Under the pieces are notes generated by a model. It was not told the DNA's origin, did not search any database, and worked only from the letters and a program-made list of their open reading frames with translations. A DNA stretch of 64,000 bases from Pascua guehoae. Its lineage: Eukaryota; Basidiomycota; Tremellomycetes; Trichosporonales; Trichosporonaceae. Below, in pieces: positions 10,601 to 22,703 of the stretch. The stretch is taken from assembly GCA_001600415.1 (NCBI GenBank), contig BCJX01000002.1, positions 987,476 through 1,051,475 of the forward strand, given 5' to 3'. The first letter of the stretch is position 1; every line of letters begins with the position of its first letter. The position numbers and the translations under genes are program-made.

Positions 10601-12353
10601 CGATCTGCTCGGGTGCCATCTACCCTGCGCTCGCAATCCTCTTCGGCAACGTCATCAACGACTTTACAATCCAAGACCCCAACGAGCTCAAGGCTGCCCT
10701 GAACCACAAGTCGCTCTTCTACTTCATTGTGGCCATCATCGCTGCCATCGCCATCTGGTTCCAGAACGCAGCCTTCTCCCGCACTGGCTGGGAGCTTACT
10801 GCCATCCTCCGCACTCGGCTGTTCGCCGCTGTGATGCGCCACGACATTGAGTGGTTCGACGAAGAGTCGAACTCTACTGGTGCCGTCACTTCCAACATCT
10901 CCGACTGGCCTCAAAAGGTCCAGGGTCTCTTTGGCGTCACTCTTGGCTCGATCATCCAGTCCATTTTCACCGTCCTCGTCGGCTGTATCATTGGTCTCGC
11001 GTACGCACCGCTCCTCGCCCTCATTGGCATTGCGTGTATCCCTCTCGTCATTGGCAGTGGTTATATTCGCCTTCGCGTCGTCGTCCTCAAGGAGGAGAAG
11101 ATGAAGAAGTGGCATGCTGGCAGCGCCCAGTTGGCCTCTGAGGCTGCAAGCGCTGTCCGCACCGTTGCCTCGCTCACCCGTGAGAACGACGTTGACAACA
11201 TTTACTCCAAGTCTCTCGAGACCCCGTTCCGCATCTCGAACAAGACGGCCATTACGTCGCAGGCACTTTACGCTGCGTCGCAAGGTATTGCCTTCCTCGT
11301 CATTGCCCTCATCTTCTACGTCGGCGCACTCTGGATGGCCGACGGCAAGTACGACCAGACCACCTTCTTCATCGGCATGATGGCTGTCCTGTTCTCTGCC
11401 ATTCAGGCAGGCAATGTGTTCATGTTCGTTCCGGATGCGTCATCGGCAAACTCGGCTGCCCGTTCCATCTTCAACGTTCTCGACAACGAACCCGACATTG
11501 ACTCGACGTCGAATGAAGGTATCGTTCTTGACCCTTCCAAGGTCGAGGGCCACCTGCGCCTTGAGAACATCCATTTCCGCTACCCGTCTCGCCCCAGTGT
11601 CCGTGTCCTGCGCAACCTCACTGTCGACATTCCGGCTGGCAAGTACATTGCGCTGGTCGGCCCCTCGGGATGCGGCAAGTCTACGACTATCCAGATGATT
11701 GAGCGCTTCTACGACCCGCAGGCCGGTGTCGTTAAGCTCGACGGCATTGACATTCGGGACATTAACCTCGACTCGTACCGCTCCCACATCGCCCTCGTGT
11801 CCCAGGAGCCCACGCTGTACGCCGGAACTGTCCGGTTCAACATCCTCCTCGGTGCAGCCAAGCCCATGGAGGATGTCACCGAAGACGAGGTCATCACGGC
11901 GTGCAAGGAGGCCAACATTTACGACTTTATCATGTCCCTCCCCGACGGCTTTGACACCCAAGTCGGCGGCAAGGGCTCGCAGCTGTCGGGTGGCCAGAAG
12001 CAGCGTATCGCCATTGCGCGCGCGCTCGTGCGGGACCCCAAGATTTTGCTCCTTGACGAGGCTACCGCCGCGCTTGATTCGACCTCGGAGCGTGTCGTCC
12101 AGCACGCGCTCGACAATGCGTCCAAGGGTCGCTCGGTCGTCGCCATTGCCCACCGTCTCAGTACCATTCAGAACGCCGACATTATCTACTTTGTCTCTGA
12201 CGGCGGTGTCCTCGAGAAGGGTACCCACGCCGAGCTCATCTCCAAGCGTGGTGCTTACGTGAGTACACGACGCGGTTTCAGTGGCTACAGATCATGTGCT
12301 AACAATATCAGTTCGAGCTCGTGCAGATGCAGAATCTCAGCCGAGTACAGTAG
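7615..12353 (+). CDS. Full-size ABCB-type (MDR/P-glycoprotein-like) ABC transporter
   Basis: Ten exons: 7615-8107, 8161-8207, 8262-8407, 8460-8490, 8608-8709, 8761-8985, 9037-9241, 9280-9372, 9410-12258 and 12312-12353. Phases close to 1410 residues. Order: a long Ser/Thr/Pro-rich cytosolic N-terminus (about 140 residues, ending in a Lys-rich patch), membrane domain 1, nucleotide-binding domain 1 (Walker A GASGSGKST, signature LSGGQKQR, Walker B LLLDEATSALD), an acidic linker, membrane domain 2, and nucleotide-binding domain 2 (GPSGCGKST, LSGGQKQR, LLLDEATAALD). Both ATP sites look intact. The family exports hydrophobic drugs, lipids or peptide pheromone at the plasma membrane; the substrate cannot be read from the sequence. 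Two introns are only 37-38 nt. It heads a tandem series of three transporters. Confidence 0.93.
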
Positions 12354-13152
12354 AAGCGGCATAGGCGCGGCGTCGAGGGAGTACCGCATCAGGCCGGGGT
12401 GTTTTCTTTCCACCTTTAATTTAGGACCCTGCTCACATCAATGCATCAGTTGTGCTTGTGAACGATAGGTGCACGCCGCAGTTCTCTCCAAACACAAGGG
12501 GGCGAGTAAGTGAGTGGCGATGCCACTACCGCAATGTTGTTGCTCATTTAGTTTCGGTGAATTTGCCTCCCAGTAGATCAGGCTCCCTTCGTTTCTTCCA
12601 AGAACCGGATGGTGGACAGAAACCATTGGTGAGAACAAGAATGCTGAGTATAACCTGATAACCTGCACGTTACGTCAAGCGTTGGGAGCGGAGCAGTGGT
12701 GGTCAAAGCCCAGTTACGGCCGGTCAGCCCCGCCACTGGCGCATTCAATAGTATTCTCAAGAGGCGCAGAAGGATGGCACGTGAACAAGGAAAGAACAAG
12801 ATAGCCACGAGTCGAGTCATTGCGCCTGCATGTGACTCACCAGAGGTCCCCCCGGCCGGCATACCCATGCACTGCCCACTGTGCATTCTGCCTGCTGCAG
12901 CCTTTCTGCCGTAGTGTGGGTTTTGGCGGCGGACTTGACGGCCTACCTCCGTCGGCTAAGGCCGAGGGTACAGGGTCTTGCGGGATGGTTTCGGGCAAAA
13001 GCGATGGATATTGAACGAGGTGGGAAATAATTAGCAACAGAGCAGTAGTGGATGGGTATCTCCTGGGTGCCCAACCGTCCGTAGACCTTTTGGTTTGTCC
13101 GGAGAAAGCATTTCTCAACTACTCACTCACTCACTCTTGCGCGCGTCCATCG
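12354..13152. other. Intergenic region
   Basis: No gene seen. It should hold the 3' UTR of the ABC gene and the promoter and leader of the MFS gene. Short open frames here lack splice logic and family motifs. Confidence 0.6.
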
Positions 13153-14694
13153 ATGCCGCATGCGCCGCGCACAATGACACCTGATTCGGAGCGGACTGTC
13201 GTCGGCGACGCCGACGCCTCGCCGCTACCACCACAACAAACACACCTCGCCGCCTCGCCCAATCCTAATGAGGCCGGCGAAAATTGCTCGGCTTCTAGGG
13301 GGTTGAACGCCGGACATGCCGTCGAGGATACCGAAGATGCCGAGGGTGCGGACACGGATTGCTCCGCGACTCGTGTGCCGCTCCACACCGCGAGCAGTGG
13401 AAGTGGAAGTGTACAAAGCCCAAGCCCAAGAGACGGGCAGAGGACACACGATGACGACGCACAAAGCATGCCGGAAACGTACGTCCACCCCGAGCTCCTC
13501 GACGGCGAGGAGCGCGCGCGCGCCCAGTCGCCAGCCCAGGCGCGGCAGAGCGAAAAGCAAGGGTTTGACCACTGCGGCGGCACCGACAACCTCGAGGTTG
13601 GGCTCGACGACGATGGCGACGACGACAGCGGCCGACGAAAAGAAGGGCACGACGGGAGCGACGAGCCGCCGGCGCCGTCGACGCTCGCTAGTGTCGCCGA
13701 CGTCGAGGCGCAGCAGCCCAAGGGCGACGTCTATGACCGCTTCTCGCCGCATAAGAAGCATATCATCGTCGCGCTCGTGTCGTATTCGGCGTTTATTGGG
13801 CGTGAGTGTGTCTGGTATGGCTTTTTGCGCCGCGAAGGCAAGAGGGTGTGTCAAGCTGGTGCAGCATGTGGCAGTGCCTCTTGAGTATTTTTCACCACTT
13901 GCCACCAGCCACACATGCCACCCGCGTTTTCTGTTGCTTGTTTCTGCACGATGCCCCTCTACGACTCTGCTCACACCCTCAGCCATTGCGTCGTCGGCCT
14001 TCCTGCCCTCCATCACTGTCATGGCCGAAGAACTGAACACGACGCCGTCAATGATCAACTACACTGTGGCCATCTTCATTGTCGCGATCGGCATTGCGCC
14101 GATTTTCTGGTCGCCGCTGAGCGGCTTTTACGGGCGCAAGCCAGTGTACCTCATGAGCATGCCCATCATGGTACGTAGTAAAATAATCCGCAACTCGGGG
14201 TTGGTTCTGCCGCTGACACCCATGTTCAGGTGGCAGCATCGGTGGGTGTAGCTGAATCGCGCTCGATCGGCGCCATTATCGGCACGCGTATTCTGCAGGG
14301 CATCGGGTCCTCATGCGTCCTGGCCGTCGGCGCAGGCACGGTGGGTGACATTTACCGCCCCACAGAGCGCGCAAACGCCATGGCGTGGTTTTACTCTGGC
14401 GTCCTGCTGGGCCCCGCCCTCGCGCCCGTCCTCGCAGGTATCTTTACAGAGTACACGGCCATTACGTGGCGTGCGACACAGTACTTTTTGTGTGCGGCGA
14501 GCGCGCTCTCGGTCCTCCTCACCGCCCTGTTCTTGCCAGAGACGAGCCACCGCCCTTTACCCCACGACATTCTCAGGGAGGCAAAGGGGAAAAAGTTTGT
14601 CATGTACTGGTTCAACCCCGTCGGGAGCCTGGGGCTCATGCGATATCCCAACATTACCGCTACGGTGAGTCACGGCCCACAAGAGAGGTAAGAT

Positions 14695-14725
<31 letters not shown>

Positions 14726-15869
14726 CGGCTAACATATTCTTGCAGACGGTCGCGTCGTCGTGCATCATGCTCGCAATGTACTGCGTCATGGTCCCGCTCT
14801 CGACCATTTTCCAAGAACGGTACAATATCCACAACGTCGCAATCGCAGGCTGCATCTACCTCTCGACCGGGGTGGGCAACATTATCGGCTCCCGTATTGC
14901 TGGCCGTGAGTAATACGGCACAGGCTTGGCGTGCATCCTGTATCTGCGCTAATAACTGCAGCACAAGCGGACCACATTGTACGCAAATGGATCGCCAAGC
15001 GCGGATACCGTCGTCCCGAGGACCGCCTGCGCGCCGCACTGCTGGGAGGCGGCGTGATCATGCCCGTCTCGACGCTCATCTACGGCTGGCTCCTGCAGGC
15101 CAACAAGGGCGGGATGGCGCCCCCGATCGTCATGCTCGTCATCAACGGCGTCGGGTCCCAGCTCACCCTGACCGCCGTCAACACGTACCTTGTCGATGCG
15201 GCGCAGAAGCGCTCCGCAGAGTCCATTGCCGTCAACAACTTTTGGCGCTACCTCTTTGCGGCTGCGGCGTCTGCGTTTGTGCTGCCCATGAGCCAGCGCA
15301 TCGGGCTCGGGTGGACCATGACCGTCGCTGCGGCCTTTACGTGGGCTGGGTTTGCGAGCATCGTGGCGACGCTGCTGTGGGGCGAAAAGTGGCGCGAAGC
15401 AGCGGCCAAGCGTATGGGCGAGGTCCTCCTCGTTGACGAGGCGCGCAACAAGACCCAGACCCAGACCACCGAGGCCGCAGAGCCCGAGCCCGAGCCCAAG
15501 CACGACGTGTCGCCGCTCGCGCCCGCGGCAGTCGACGACGACGCCGTGTCCGTCTTCTCCGCATCGTCGTCGTCCACAGCCCCATCCCACTCACACTCGG
15601 CACGCACACCCGGCCGCTCCCGCCGCTCCCTCCCCGTAATCGAGAGCCGGCGCACATCGCATGGCAGCGACCACCGCGAAGAACGAGAACACGGCGAACC
15701 TTCCCACCTCCCCATGGCCCCGATGCGCAGGCCGCGCCCGCTAATGACCCGCCAGCGCTCGCGCCACGGCAGCACCACGAGCCGCGCAAGCCGCACCAGC
15801 ATGCCCTCGGTCGGCGATGTGCTCCAGCGTACCGTCAGTCTCAGTGGCGCCTCGCTCCATGGTGGCTAG
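13153..15869 (+). CDS. MFS drug:H+ antiporter, DHA1 type
   Basis: Five exons: 13153-13801, 13983-14170, 14230-14664, 14746-14905 and 14962-15869, giving 779 residues. A long disordered acidic N-terminus (about 200 residues, rich in Asp, Glu, Ser and Pro) precedes twelve predicted membrane helices. The TM1 region reads SAFIGPIASSAFLPSI. The loop 2-3 motif is SGFYGRKPVYL, and the antiporter motif region LGPALAPVLAGIF is present. The C-terminal tail of about 150 residues is Ser/Arg/Pro-rich and presumably cytosolic. The family expels small toxic compounds or polyamines using the proton gradient. The start chosen is the ATG at 13153; ATGs at 13048 and 13174 are in frame too. The third intron (14665-14745) contains a 30-nt G run. 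Confidence 0.9.
14695..14724 (+). repeat. 30-nt poly-G run inside an MFS gene intron
   Basis: Thirty consecutive G fill more than a third of the 81-nt intron 14665-14745, between a normal GTGAGT donor and a TTGCAG acceptor. It is G on the transcript strand, unlike most other homopolymers here, which are C on the transcript. Confidence 0.85.
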
Positions 15870-16836
15870 TGGTGTACGGGTGCCTCGTGCTTGTTTGAGT
15901 TGTGAAACGTGCGGATAGATTAGAGCCCACCGATAGGTCATGGACGGCAGCGGGTCGTGCCCCCGTCGCTGGCTGTACTTGGGCCCTTGTAGAACATGTT
16001 ATAGTATCTGCATTGCATGTGCATTGTCTCTTCTGTGGAGCTCCGTCTTGCTTTGTGTTTCGTGTCCGATACCGAGGCGGTACGTGCATGTTGTTTCCGC
16101 CACATACGCATCTGCATCAGAAGCATAGTGTACGCCACTGATACACACTATGGTACTGCACTTGTCGAGTGAGCGGCGCCACTCGGAAGGTTAATCGCGC
16201 CATTATCGTCTCCGGCCCGTTCCGACACCCTCGGACATGGTTACCGCTCGTCACCACCTGTCCACATCGTCTACGTAGCTGCAGCGGTGCAGCAACCAGT
16301 ACCCTACGGCGCATTTCTCCCACTGCTGCGCTGCCCATCCTCGCCCCCGGGCCGCATCTTGCATGCTTGCATGCCCACACGCTCGCATCTCCTTCTCGCC
16401 CCCCGTCTTGGCTATGCACGGCTCGCAGGACGAGACCGAGGCGTGGCGGGCGGGGGCGAAAATGACGAGCGAGGCAGTGGTGACGCGGTGGCAAGCGCCC
16501 ATCGGCCAGTCAGGGGCGGCGGATCGCCGGCCGAACGGCGCCGAAAGGCCCAAAAGGCGAGCCAAAGTGGCCTGTGGTCTGTCCGTCCTCGGTGCAGTAG
16601 TGTAGTGGTTGCGGGGGGCGCTGGCGGTGCTGCAGCAGAGCACATCATAGAGGTTGGTTGCATCCGGTTCGTGCCTGGCTTTGCAGCCGCCAACATCTTG
16701 CACGACACAGACAACCTGCACACCTGGCACTTTGCACGCATCAGAACTTTTTACCTTCGTATACAACCACCACATTACCACACTCGTTTACACCCCTCCA
16801 CCCAACGACACCACCCGCCCGCCTGTCCGCCAGCCA
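15870..16836. other. Intergenic region
   Basis: No gene recognised in about 970 bp. It holds the 3' end of the MFS transcript and the upstream region of the CDF transporter, with a CA/CT-rich leader from about 16780. Open frames on both strands (for example 16251-16781) have no motifs. Confidence 0.6.
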
Positions 16837-18016
16837 ATGTCGCTCGCGTACCCAAGTCTGCTCCGCGCGGGACCTGCGCGTGCGCGCGCGCTGTACGCGT
16901 CGGCGTCTGCGTCCGCCGCCTCGGGCCCGTCGCGCCTCCGCCCGCTGCGGTGCGCGTACCAGCCCGTGCCCGCGGCGTACGGCGCCTTTGGGGGCTTGAG
17001 GAGACATACGACGAGCACGCCAGTGCGCGAGCAGGCAAAATCCGGCCCGGGAGCAGCGGCACCACCAGTGGGCAGGCCAGGCGTTGCGGGGAGCGTGGGC
17101 TCGGCTTCTGCTTCGGCGTCAGCAAAGCCCGCAACCCACGACCACGACCATAGCCATACAGCTCCCCATACGCATGACCACGGCCACGTCCACGGGGCCG
17201 CGGCGGCCGAACACGACAGCCACGAGGGACACGACCACAAGCACGGCATCTTCCACACGCACGCGCACGACCACCACGAGGGCGCCGAGCAGATTATCCA
17301 GGCCCTCCGGACCGGCCAGCTCGATCGGGGCACCAAAATCACTCTCCTTGGTGCGTACAGTCTATACCAGGCGCCGAGGGACGGGGCGATCCCGTGTCCT
17401 CCCGCTCGGCGCGACACCAGCAGTCGTCTCGAGAGGGCGCTGGTCTCATACCCCCCTCTCCGCCGCGACGCTGTCGACTGCGCTCCTGTCTGCACCTCGC
17501 GGAGCGCGTCGTCTCCGTCGTCGCTGACATGTCCCACAACCCACTGCTCACACCCCAGGCCTCGCAAGTAACGTTGCGCTCACGATCAGCAAGGGCCTCG
17601 CGGGCCTGTGGATGAACTCGGCCAGCTTGCTCGCGGAAGCAGGACATAGCTTGAGTGATCTGCTCGGAGTGAGTCGGCGCTCGGCGCTTGGTGGGCGGAT
17701 CGGCGGGTTGTGTGGCCTGCGCCCTCTGCAACTGCTGCGTGTGGATCACGCGCGGAGGGCGGTCGGACACGAGTGGTGGGCGAGGCGCACCACATTCTGG
17801 CGGCGGGCGTGCCGAGTGGGCAGGGAGGCGTGGGTGGGACGGGCATGCCTTCAGTGCACTCGTGGGCTTCTCGCCCTTGTCCCTCATACCGGTACTCCAC
17901 GACGACTGCTACGGGCGTGTTGTGCGAGCAGCGTGTCGTGCGAGCAGCGTGTTGTGCGAGCAGCGTGTTGTGCGAGCATTGAAACCCCAACTGGTCGGCG
18001 CTCTCGACACTCCTGG

Positions 18017-18067
<51 letters not shown>

Positions 18068-19542
18068 NNNCNCCCCNNCNCCCAACTCGCTCACCCTACA
18101 GGACTTTGTCACCCTCGCAACATGGCGGATATCGCGCAAACCCCCATCTGACCGCTTCCCCTGGGGCTATGCCAAGTTTGAGACCTTTGGCACGCTCGCC
18201 GTCTCGGTCATCCTCGTCGGCGGCGCGATCGGCATCGGACTGCATTCATACCACCTCCTCCTGCAGGCCATGATGCCGTGGCTCGAATCTCTCCCTCCCG
18301 ACTCGGTCTTTGCCGGCCTGCAGCACTGGCTGCCCAATTCGGTCCCTTCGCCCCTGCTCGAAATGTTCCATGCGCACGGCGTCGGCGCGCAGGGACACGA
18401 ACACGCGCACGCGCTCGCGGAAGACGGCGGGGCGCACGGAGTCGCCCAAGGCGGCGCAATCCTCAACCCGCACGCGGCGTGGTTTGCACTCGCCAGTGTC
18501 CTCGTAAAGGAGTGGCTGTACCAGCTCACCAACAAGGTCGCCAAGGAGGAACACTCGCCGGTGCTCAAGGCCAACGCGTTGCAGTGAGTGGATCGTGGAG
18601 TGGGGCTGCGGCGACGGGAGACGTGCCCCGCATGCTCGAGCTTGGAAGCGTGTCTATGCTCGATGCCATTTGGAAGCGTCTCCATACTCGATGCGCCGTC
18701 TCGCTACCAAACTGGGACACCTCTCCCCTTCCTCTCACTCCCCTCCCACACATCGCTAACCGCAGCCACCGCGCCGACGCGCTCACGTCTCTCGTCGCGC
18801 TCGGCTCCATTGTCGGCTCGAGTATCGGCGGCTACACCTGGCTGGATCCTCTGGGCGGCATTGCCGTCTCGTTCTTCATCCTCCAGCAGGGTCTCAGCCT
18901 GACAAAGGTCGCGACGATGGAGTTCTTCGACGTCGGTATCGATGCCAGGACAAAGAAGAGCATCGAGGACCTCGTCGACGGCATGGTCGACGGCAAGGAG
19001 CTGCTGGCGTGCCGCAACGTGCGCGGCGTCAAGTCCGGTGGTGAGTGAATCAGGGCCGACGGAGGGGGAGCGGGGACCCATGGAGTCGGGAACGCCAGGC
19101 ATGACCAGCCAAGCGTTGGGACATGCTCAGGCTCACGGGTGGAAGAAGGCTTGTGAATGGGGTGTAATGCTGCCCGCAAGCCCAATCCTGTCTGTGCGGT
19201 CCATGGCATCCTGGTTACCTTTACCGTCGTGACCAAACTAACACCACAGGCCAGATCCTGCTCGACCTGACGATCGTCGTGCCGGCAGCCATGACCGTGC
19301 GCGACAGCCACGCACTGGAGATTGCCGTGCGTGACAACATTATGGGCACAGGCCACCATGTCCGCGAAGTCAAGGTACACGTGCACGGGCAGGAGGAGGG
19401 GCAGGATGGGGCGGCGCCCGCGCCCGCGCCGAATGCCGCACCAGTAAAGGCCGCCGAAGGGACAGCCGAGGCGGACCCGGCCAAGGCCGCCCAATCGCCA
19501 AACGGGACCAACAGTGACTTTACCCGTAACGGGTGCGAATAA
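16837..19542 (+). CDS. Cation diffusion facilitator, mitochondrial MMT-like metal transporter
   Basis: Five exons: 16837-17350, 17559-17668, 18102-18583, 18766-19040 and 19250-19542, giving 557 residues. The N-terminus is Ala/Arg/Ser-rich without acidic residues, as in a mitochondrial presequence, followed by a His-rich stretch (repeated HDH, HTH and HDHH). Metal-site motifs are HSLSD in TM2 and HHRAD in TM5, the paired HxxxD sites of CDF proteins; the latter is created by splicing exons 3 and 4. The C-terminal domain includes DLTIVVP, and the tail is Ala/Pro-rich. Family knowledge: yeast Mmt1/Mmt2 move iron or related divalent metals across the mitochondrial inner membrane. The second intron (433 nt) carries a 16-bp tandem repeat and a C run containing Ns, so its true length is unknown. 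The mitochondrial location is an inference from composition. Confidence 0.88.
17915..17978 (+). repeat. Four-copy 16-bp tandem repeat in a CDF gene intron
   Basis: Unit gcgtgttgtgcgagca repeated four times, with one C/T difference in copy 2. It lies wholly inside intron 2 of the CDF gene, about 45 bp before the poly-C run. Confidence 0.9.
18022..18082 (+). repeat. Poly-C run with ambiguous bases in a CDF gene intron
   Basis: Forty-six C, then C mixed with N up to about 18082. The Ns mark unresolved assembly of the homopolymer. It lies about 20 bp before the acceptor region of intron 2. Confidence 0.85.
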
Positions 19543-20112
19543 GCTGAACGGAGGTGCATAGGGGCTGGTCACTCGTGCAAGGTGGCTGTGCTGCACGAGT
19601 GGCAGGCAGCAGCAGGCAGTCCTCTGCTTTGCTCTTGCCTTGAAGAACGGGGAGGCGGCACGCAGTCCAGCTAGTTTGGAACAAGGAGGCGATTGTAGAC
19701 CGGCGAGGTTGGCCGGAATCCAGCAAAAATATCAGCAGTAGAAAACTACAGCCACATTACATGTACTTTGCCAATGACCATGACGGGCTGACCTGGGAAA
19801 CTGACACTACCTATGATCCCCCGTTTCTCATGGCGGTGTCTCTAGACGACAGTTGTCCAGAGCCTTTGCGGAGAGGGGATTAATTCGGTAGGGGCCAGGA
19901 GACTCTGCCAATGTCAGAATTGAACGATGGAGCAGTCAGCACTGACCAACACATTCTTCTTCCCATATCGTCATGTATGGAAAGTACTGAACGGACATAT
20001 CTCCCAATCAACTATATGAACATGCAAATGTCCTAACGCCTTACGTACCTGTCGTCCGCGCTTCTGTTCGAACCCAACCGATGCTTGCACCCCCTCCTCG
20101 CCCTAATAACCC
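19543..20112. other. Convergent intergenic region
   Basis: No gene seen between the 3' ends of the CDF transporter (+) and the flavoprotein oxidase (-). The sequence is of average composition with no long repeats. Confidence 0.6.
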
Positions 20113-22093
20113 TCACCTTACCCTGCGACAGAACCTCGTCCCCGTCTCGATCTGCACCCACTCCTCTGTCCCGGGCGTCGATACGGCGTAAAATACGCCG
20201 TCGGGATCGTACTTTTTGCGGATCGCGACGAGGCGGGCGTAGTTTGTGCCCCAGAATGCGTCCTGCCAGTTGGGCTGGAACGGGTCGGCCTGATCTTAGT
20301 CATCGCTGCAAGCCATCGCTGCAGTACTGATTGGGAGGCTGGCTGAAAGCTACTCACCTCATTGACATAGGCGGCACCATTCGGCGCCGCAACACGAAGT
20401 GCCGCGTCCACGACATACGTGAGAGTATGCTGTGCGGCCATTTTCTCCTCGAGCGGCGCATTACCGGCAACAGGCACGATGGTGATGACCTTGTCGACCA
20501 CATCCCTAAAGCGGGGGTTGATAGCGACGTCCCCCCACCGGGCCTGGGGTACGCCGCGTCCCGCATCCCACATGTGGCCGACCACAAACGCGCCCGCGGC
20601 CAGGACGGTCTTAAGTGCGTCCACAATAGCGGGGTGGTTACTCTGCACATCGGCGCGCGTCATGGCCCATCCGCCCGTGAGTGCCGAGTTGCCCGCGACT
20701 TCGGGCTCGAACATGGTCGTGAACAGGTCGTAGAATGTGGAAAACTCTTGCGTGGTAGTGGTATAGGGCACGCCGAGCGCGTCGAGCTCGTCGAGGAGCG
20801 GCTTGATGATGGCCGTGAGCGAGGCGGCGTCCTTGCCCACGCCGAGGAACGGGTGGACATGGAGGTTGTTGCCGGCCGTCCCGAGCTCGTAGTAGACGTA
20901 CACGCCGTGCAGGGCGAAATAGACACTGCGGCCGTGGAAGGCGCGCACCGCGTCCCAGAACAACGTCGCGTTGGCGCTACTCACGTCGAGCGTTATTCCC
21001 GCGCTCGGCACGTCGTCGAACGTCCGATACGTCGCGGAAAGCACGATGCCGTACGACGCCGGCCCGCCGCCGCGGAGTGCCCAGAATAGGTCGGCGTGAT
21101 GTTCCGCATTAGCTGTCACCACCACCCCGGCGGCGGTGAGGACGGTAAACTCGAGCGCGGTATCGGCGAGCAGGCCGTGTTGGTTGGTGAGCGGCCCGTG
21201 CCCGCCGCCCTGGACCAGCCCGCCCGCGACCCCCACCGTCTGTGTGTGAGCCTGCGAGGCACGCCATGCCATATGGCTCTTCGTCGGGCACACTCACTGC
21301 ACACTCGCCAGTGACGACGACCTGGGGCGGGCTCAGCGCGTGCCCCGCCGCGAGCACCCGGTACGCCTGTACCCCGGCGCCGACCCTGACGGCCGGTCCC
21401 GTGTACGTCGGCCCGTCCCACGTGTGGAAGGTGATCTCCTGCAAGTGGTGCGTGTTGATCACGAGCACGCCCCAGCCCACACTGCGGCTGAGAAAGTCAT
21501 GGCCCATATTGCGCACCACGAGGCGGATATTGTGCGTGCGCGCAAATTCCAGGCCGGCGCGGACGTGCCCGACACTCGACGCCGTGAGAGATAGTGCGGG
21601 GTAGTATCCGAGCGTACATGTGTCGCTCGGGTTGGTCGTGGGCCGGCAAGTGTCGTTTGTGAAATATGTCCACAGCCCCGCGCAGGGGTGCTCGATCCTA
21701 CGTTCAGCAAACTGCCCCGAGCGTTCACTTATTGTGGACCCACTGGTACTGCTCGTCGCCCCACTGTGCAGTGACTCGTGAGCACTGCTCGGCGTCGTAC
21801 GTGCTCACGTTCCCCAGTGGGCCCTGGAAGGTCATAAAGCACGCGGCTCCCGGTGGAATCGTAATGTGCAGGTTGCCCCCGACCGAGGTGTTGAGTGCGT
21901 GCCACACCGCCGGTGTCGGCCAGCTCGCGTCTACGGGAGCAGGTTTGCAGGCGTACCGTGTGCCGTTGTAGGTGCGATAGACCCAGGGCTTGCGCGTGGA
22001 AGGCGGTGGGTCGTGGTATCCCTTGCTCGAGGCCGCGACGCTCCAGATGACGAACGCCAGACAGAGCATGGACGCAAGGTGATGGTTCATCAT
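20113..22093 (-). CDS. Secreted FAD-linked oxidase, berberine-bridge (BBE/PCMH) family
   Basis: Four exons: 21729-22093, 21298-21697, 20358-21239 and 20113-20289, giving 607 residues. The start is the ATG at 22093; the hydrophobic stretch ASMLCLAFVIWSVAASS is a signal peptide. The FAD-binding PCMH domain carries both bicovalent flavin anchors of the family: the His in NMGHDFLSRS and the Cys in TGECATVG, the latter formed across intron 2. LVQGGGHGPL follows. The C-terminal BBE segment is EADPFQPNWQDAFWG ... LVAIRKKYDPDGVF. These enzymes oxidise sugars, alcohols or secondary metabolites and release H2O2; the substrate is unknown. Several Asn-x-Ser/Thr sites fit secretion. Oddity: intron 1 (21698-21728) is only 31 nt, unusually short, but it is needed to keep the frame. 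Confidence 0.9.
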
Positions 22094-22462
22094 GCCCAAC
22101 TGTGGTCAGGAGGTTGCAGGGGCTAGATCTGCTGGGAGGAATGGGTGAATGGCAGGTTTGAGGGTGGATCAAAAGGTTGTATCAACAATGGAAAGAGGTT
22201 TGGGCAGGAGACGGCGGTGCCAGGCCAGGCCATGCGCTTCGTGTCGTGCGGTTCAATGCGAGTGGGCTTGGCTTTGGGGGCCGTGTGAAGGTACATGGCG
22301 AGTGCGTGAAATACCGTGACGTGCCGAGGGTATCACCGGTCCTCTACCACACAACACGATTCATACGACATGGGAAGGCCAATGGATGCTCCACACAGTT
22401 TAGCGTTAACGTCCCCCTCAATGGCAGCGTTGGCTAGTAATCTATCGATAACGAAGTGCGAG

Positions 22463-22532
<70 letters not shown>

Positions 22533-22632
22533 NNNNNNNNNNNNNNNNNNNNNNNNNNNNNNNNNNNNNNNNNNNNNNNNNNNNNNNNNNNNNNNNNNNN
22601 NNNNNNNNNNNNNNNNNNNNNNNNNNNNNNNN

Positions 22633-22703
<71 letters not shown>

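Noticed and set aside
10111..11283. 390-codon minus-strand open frame inside the ABC transporter exon
   Set aside because: It lies fully antisense to intact nucleotide-binding and membrane domains; the openness comes from GC-rich third positions on the sense strand.
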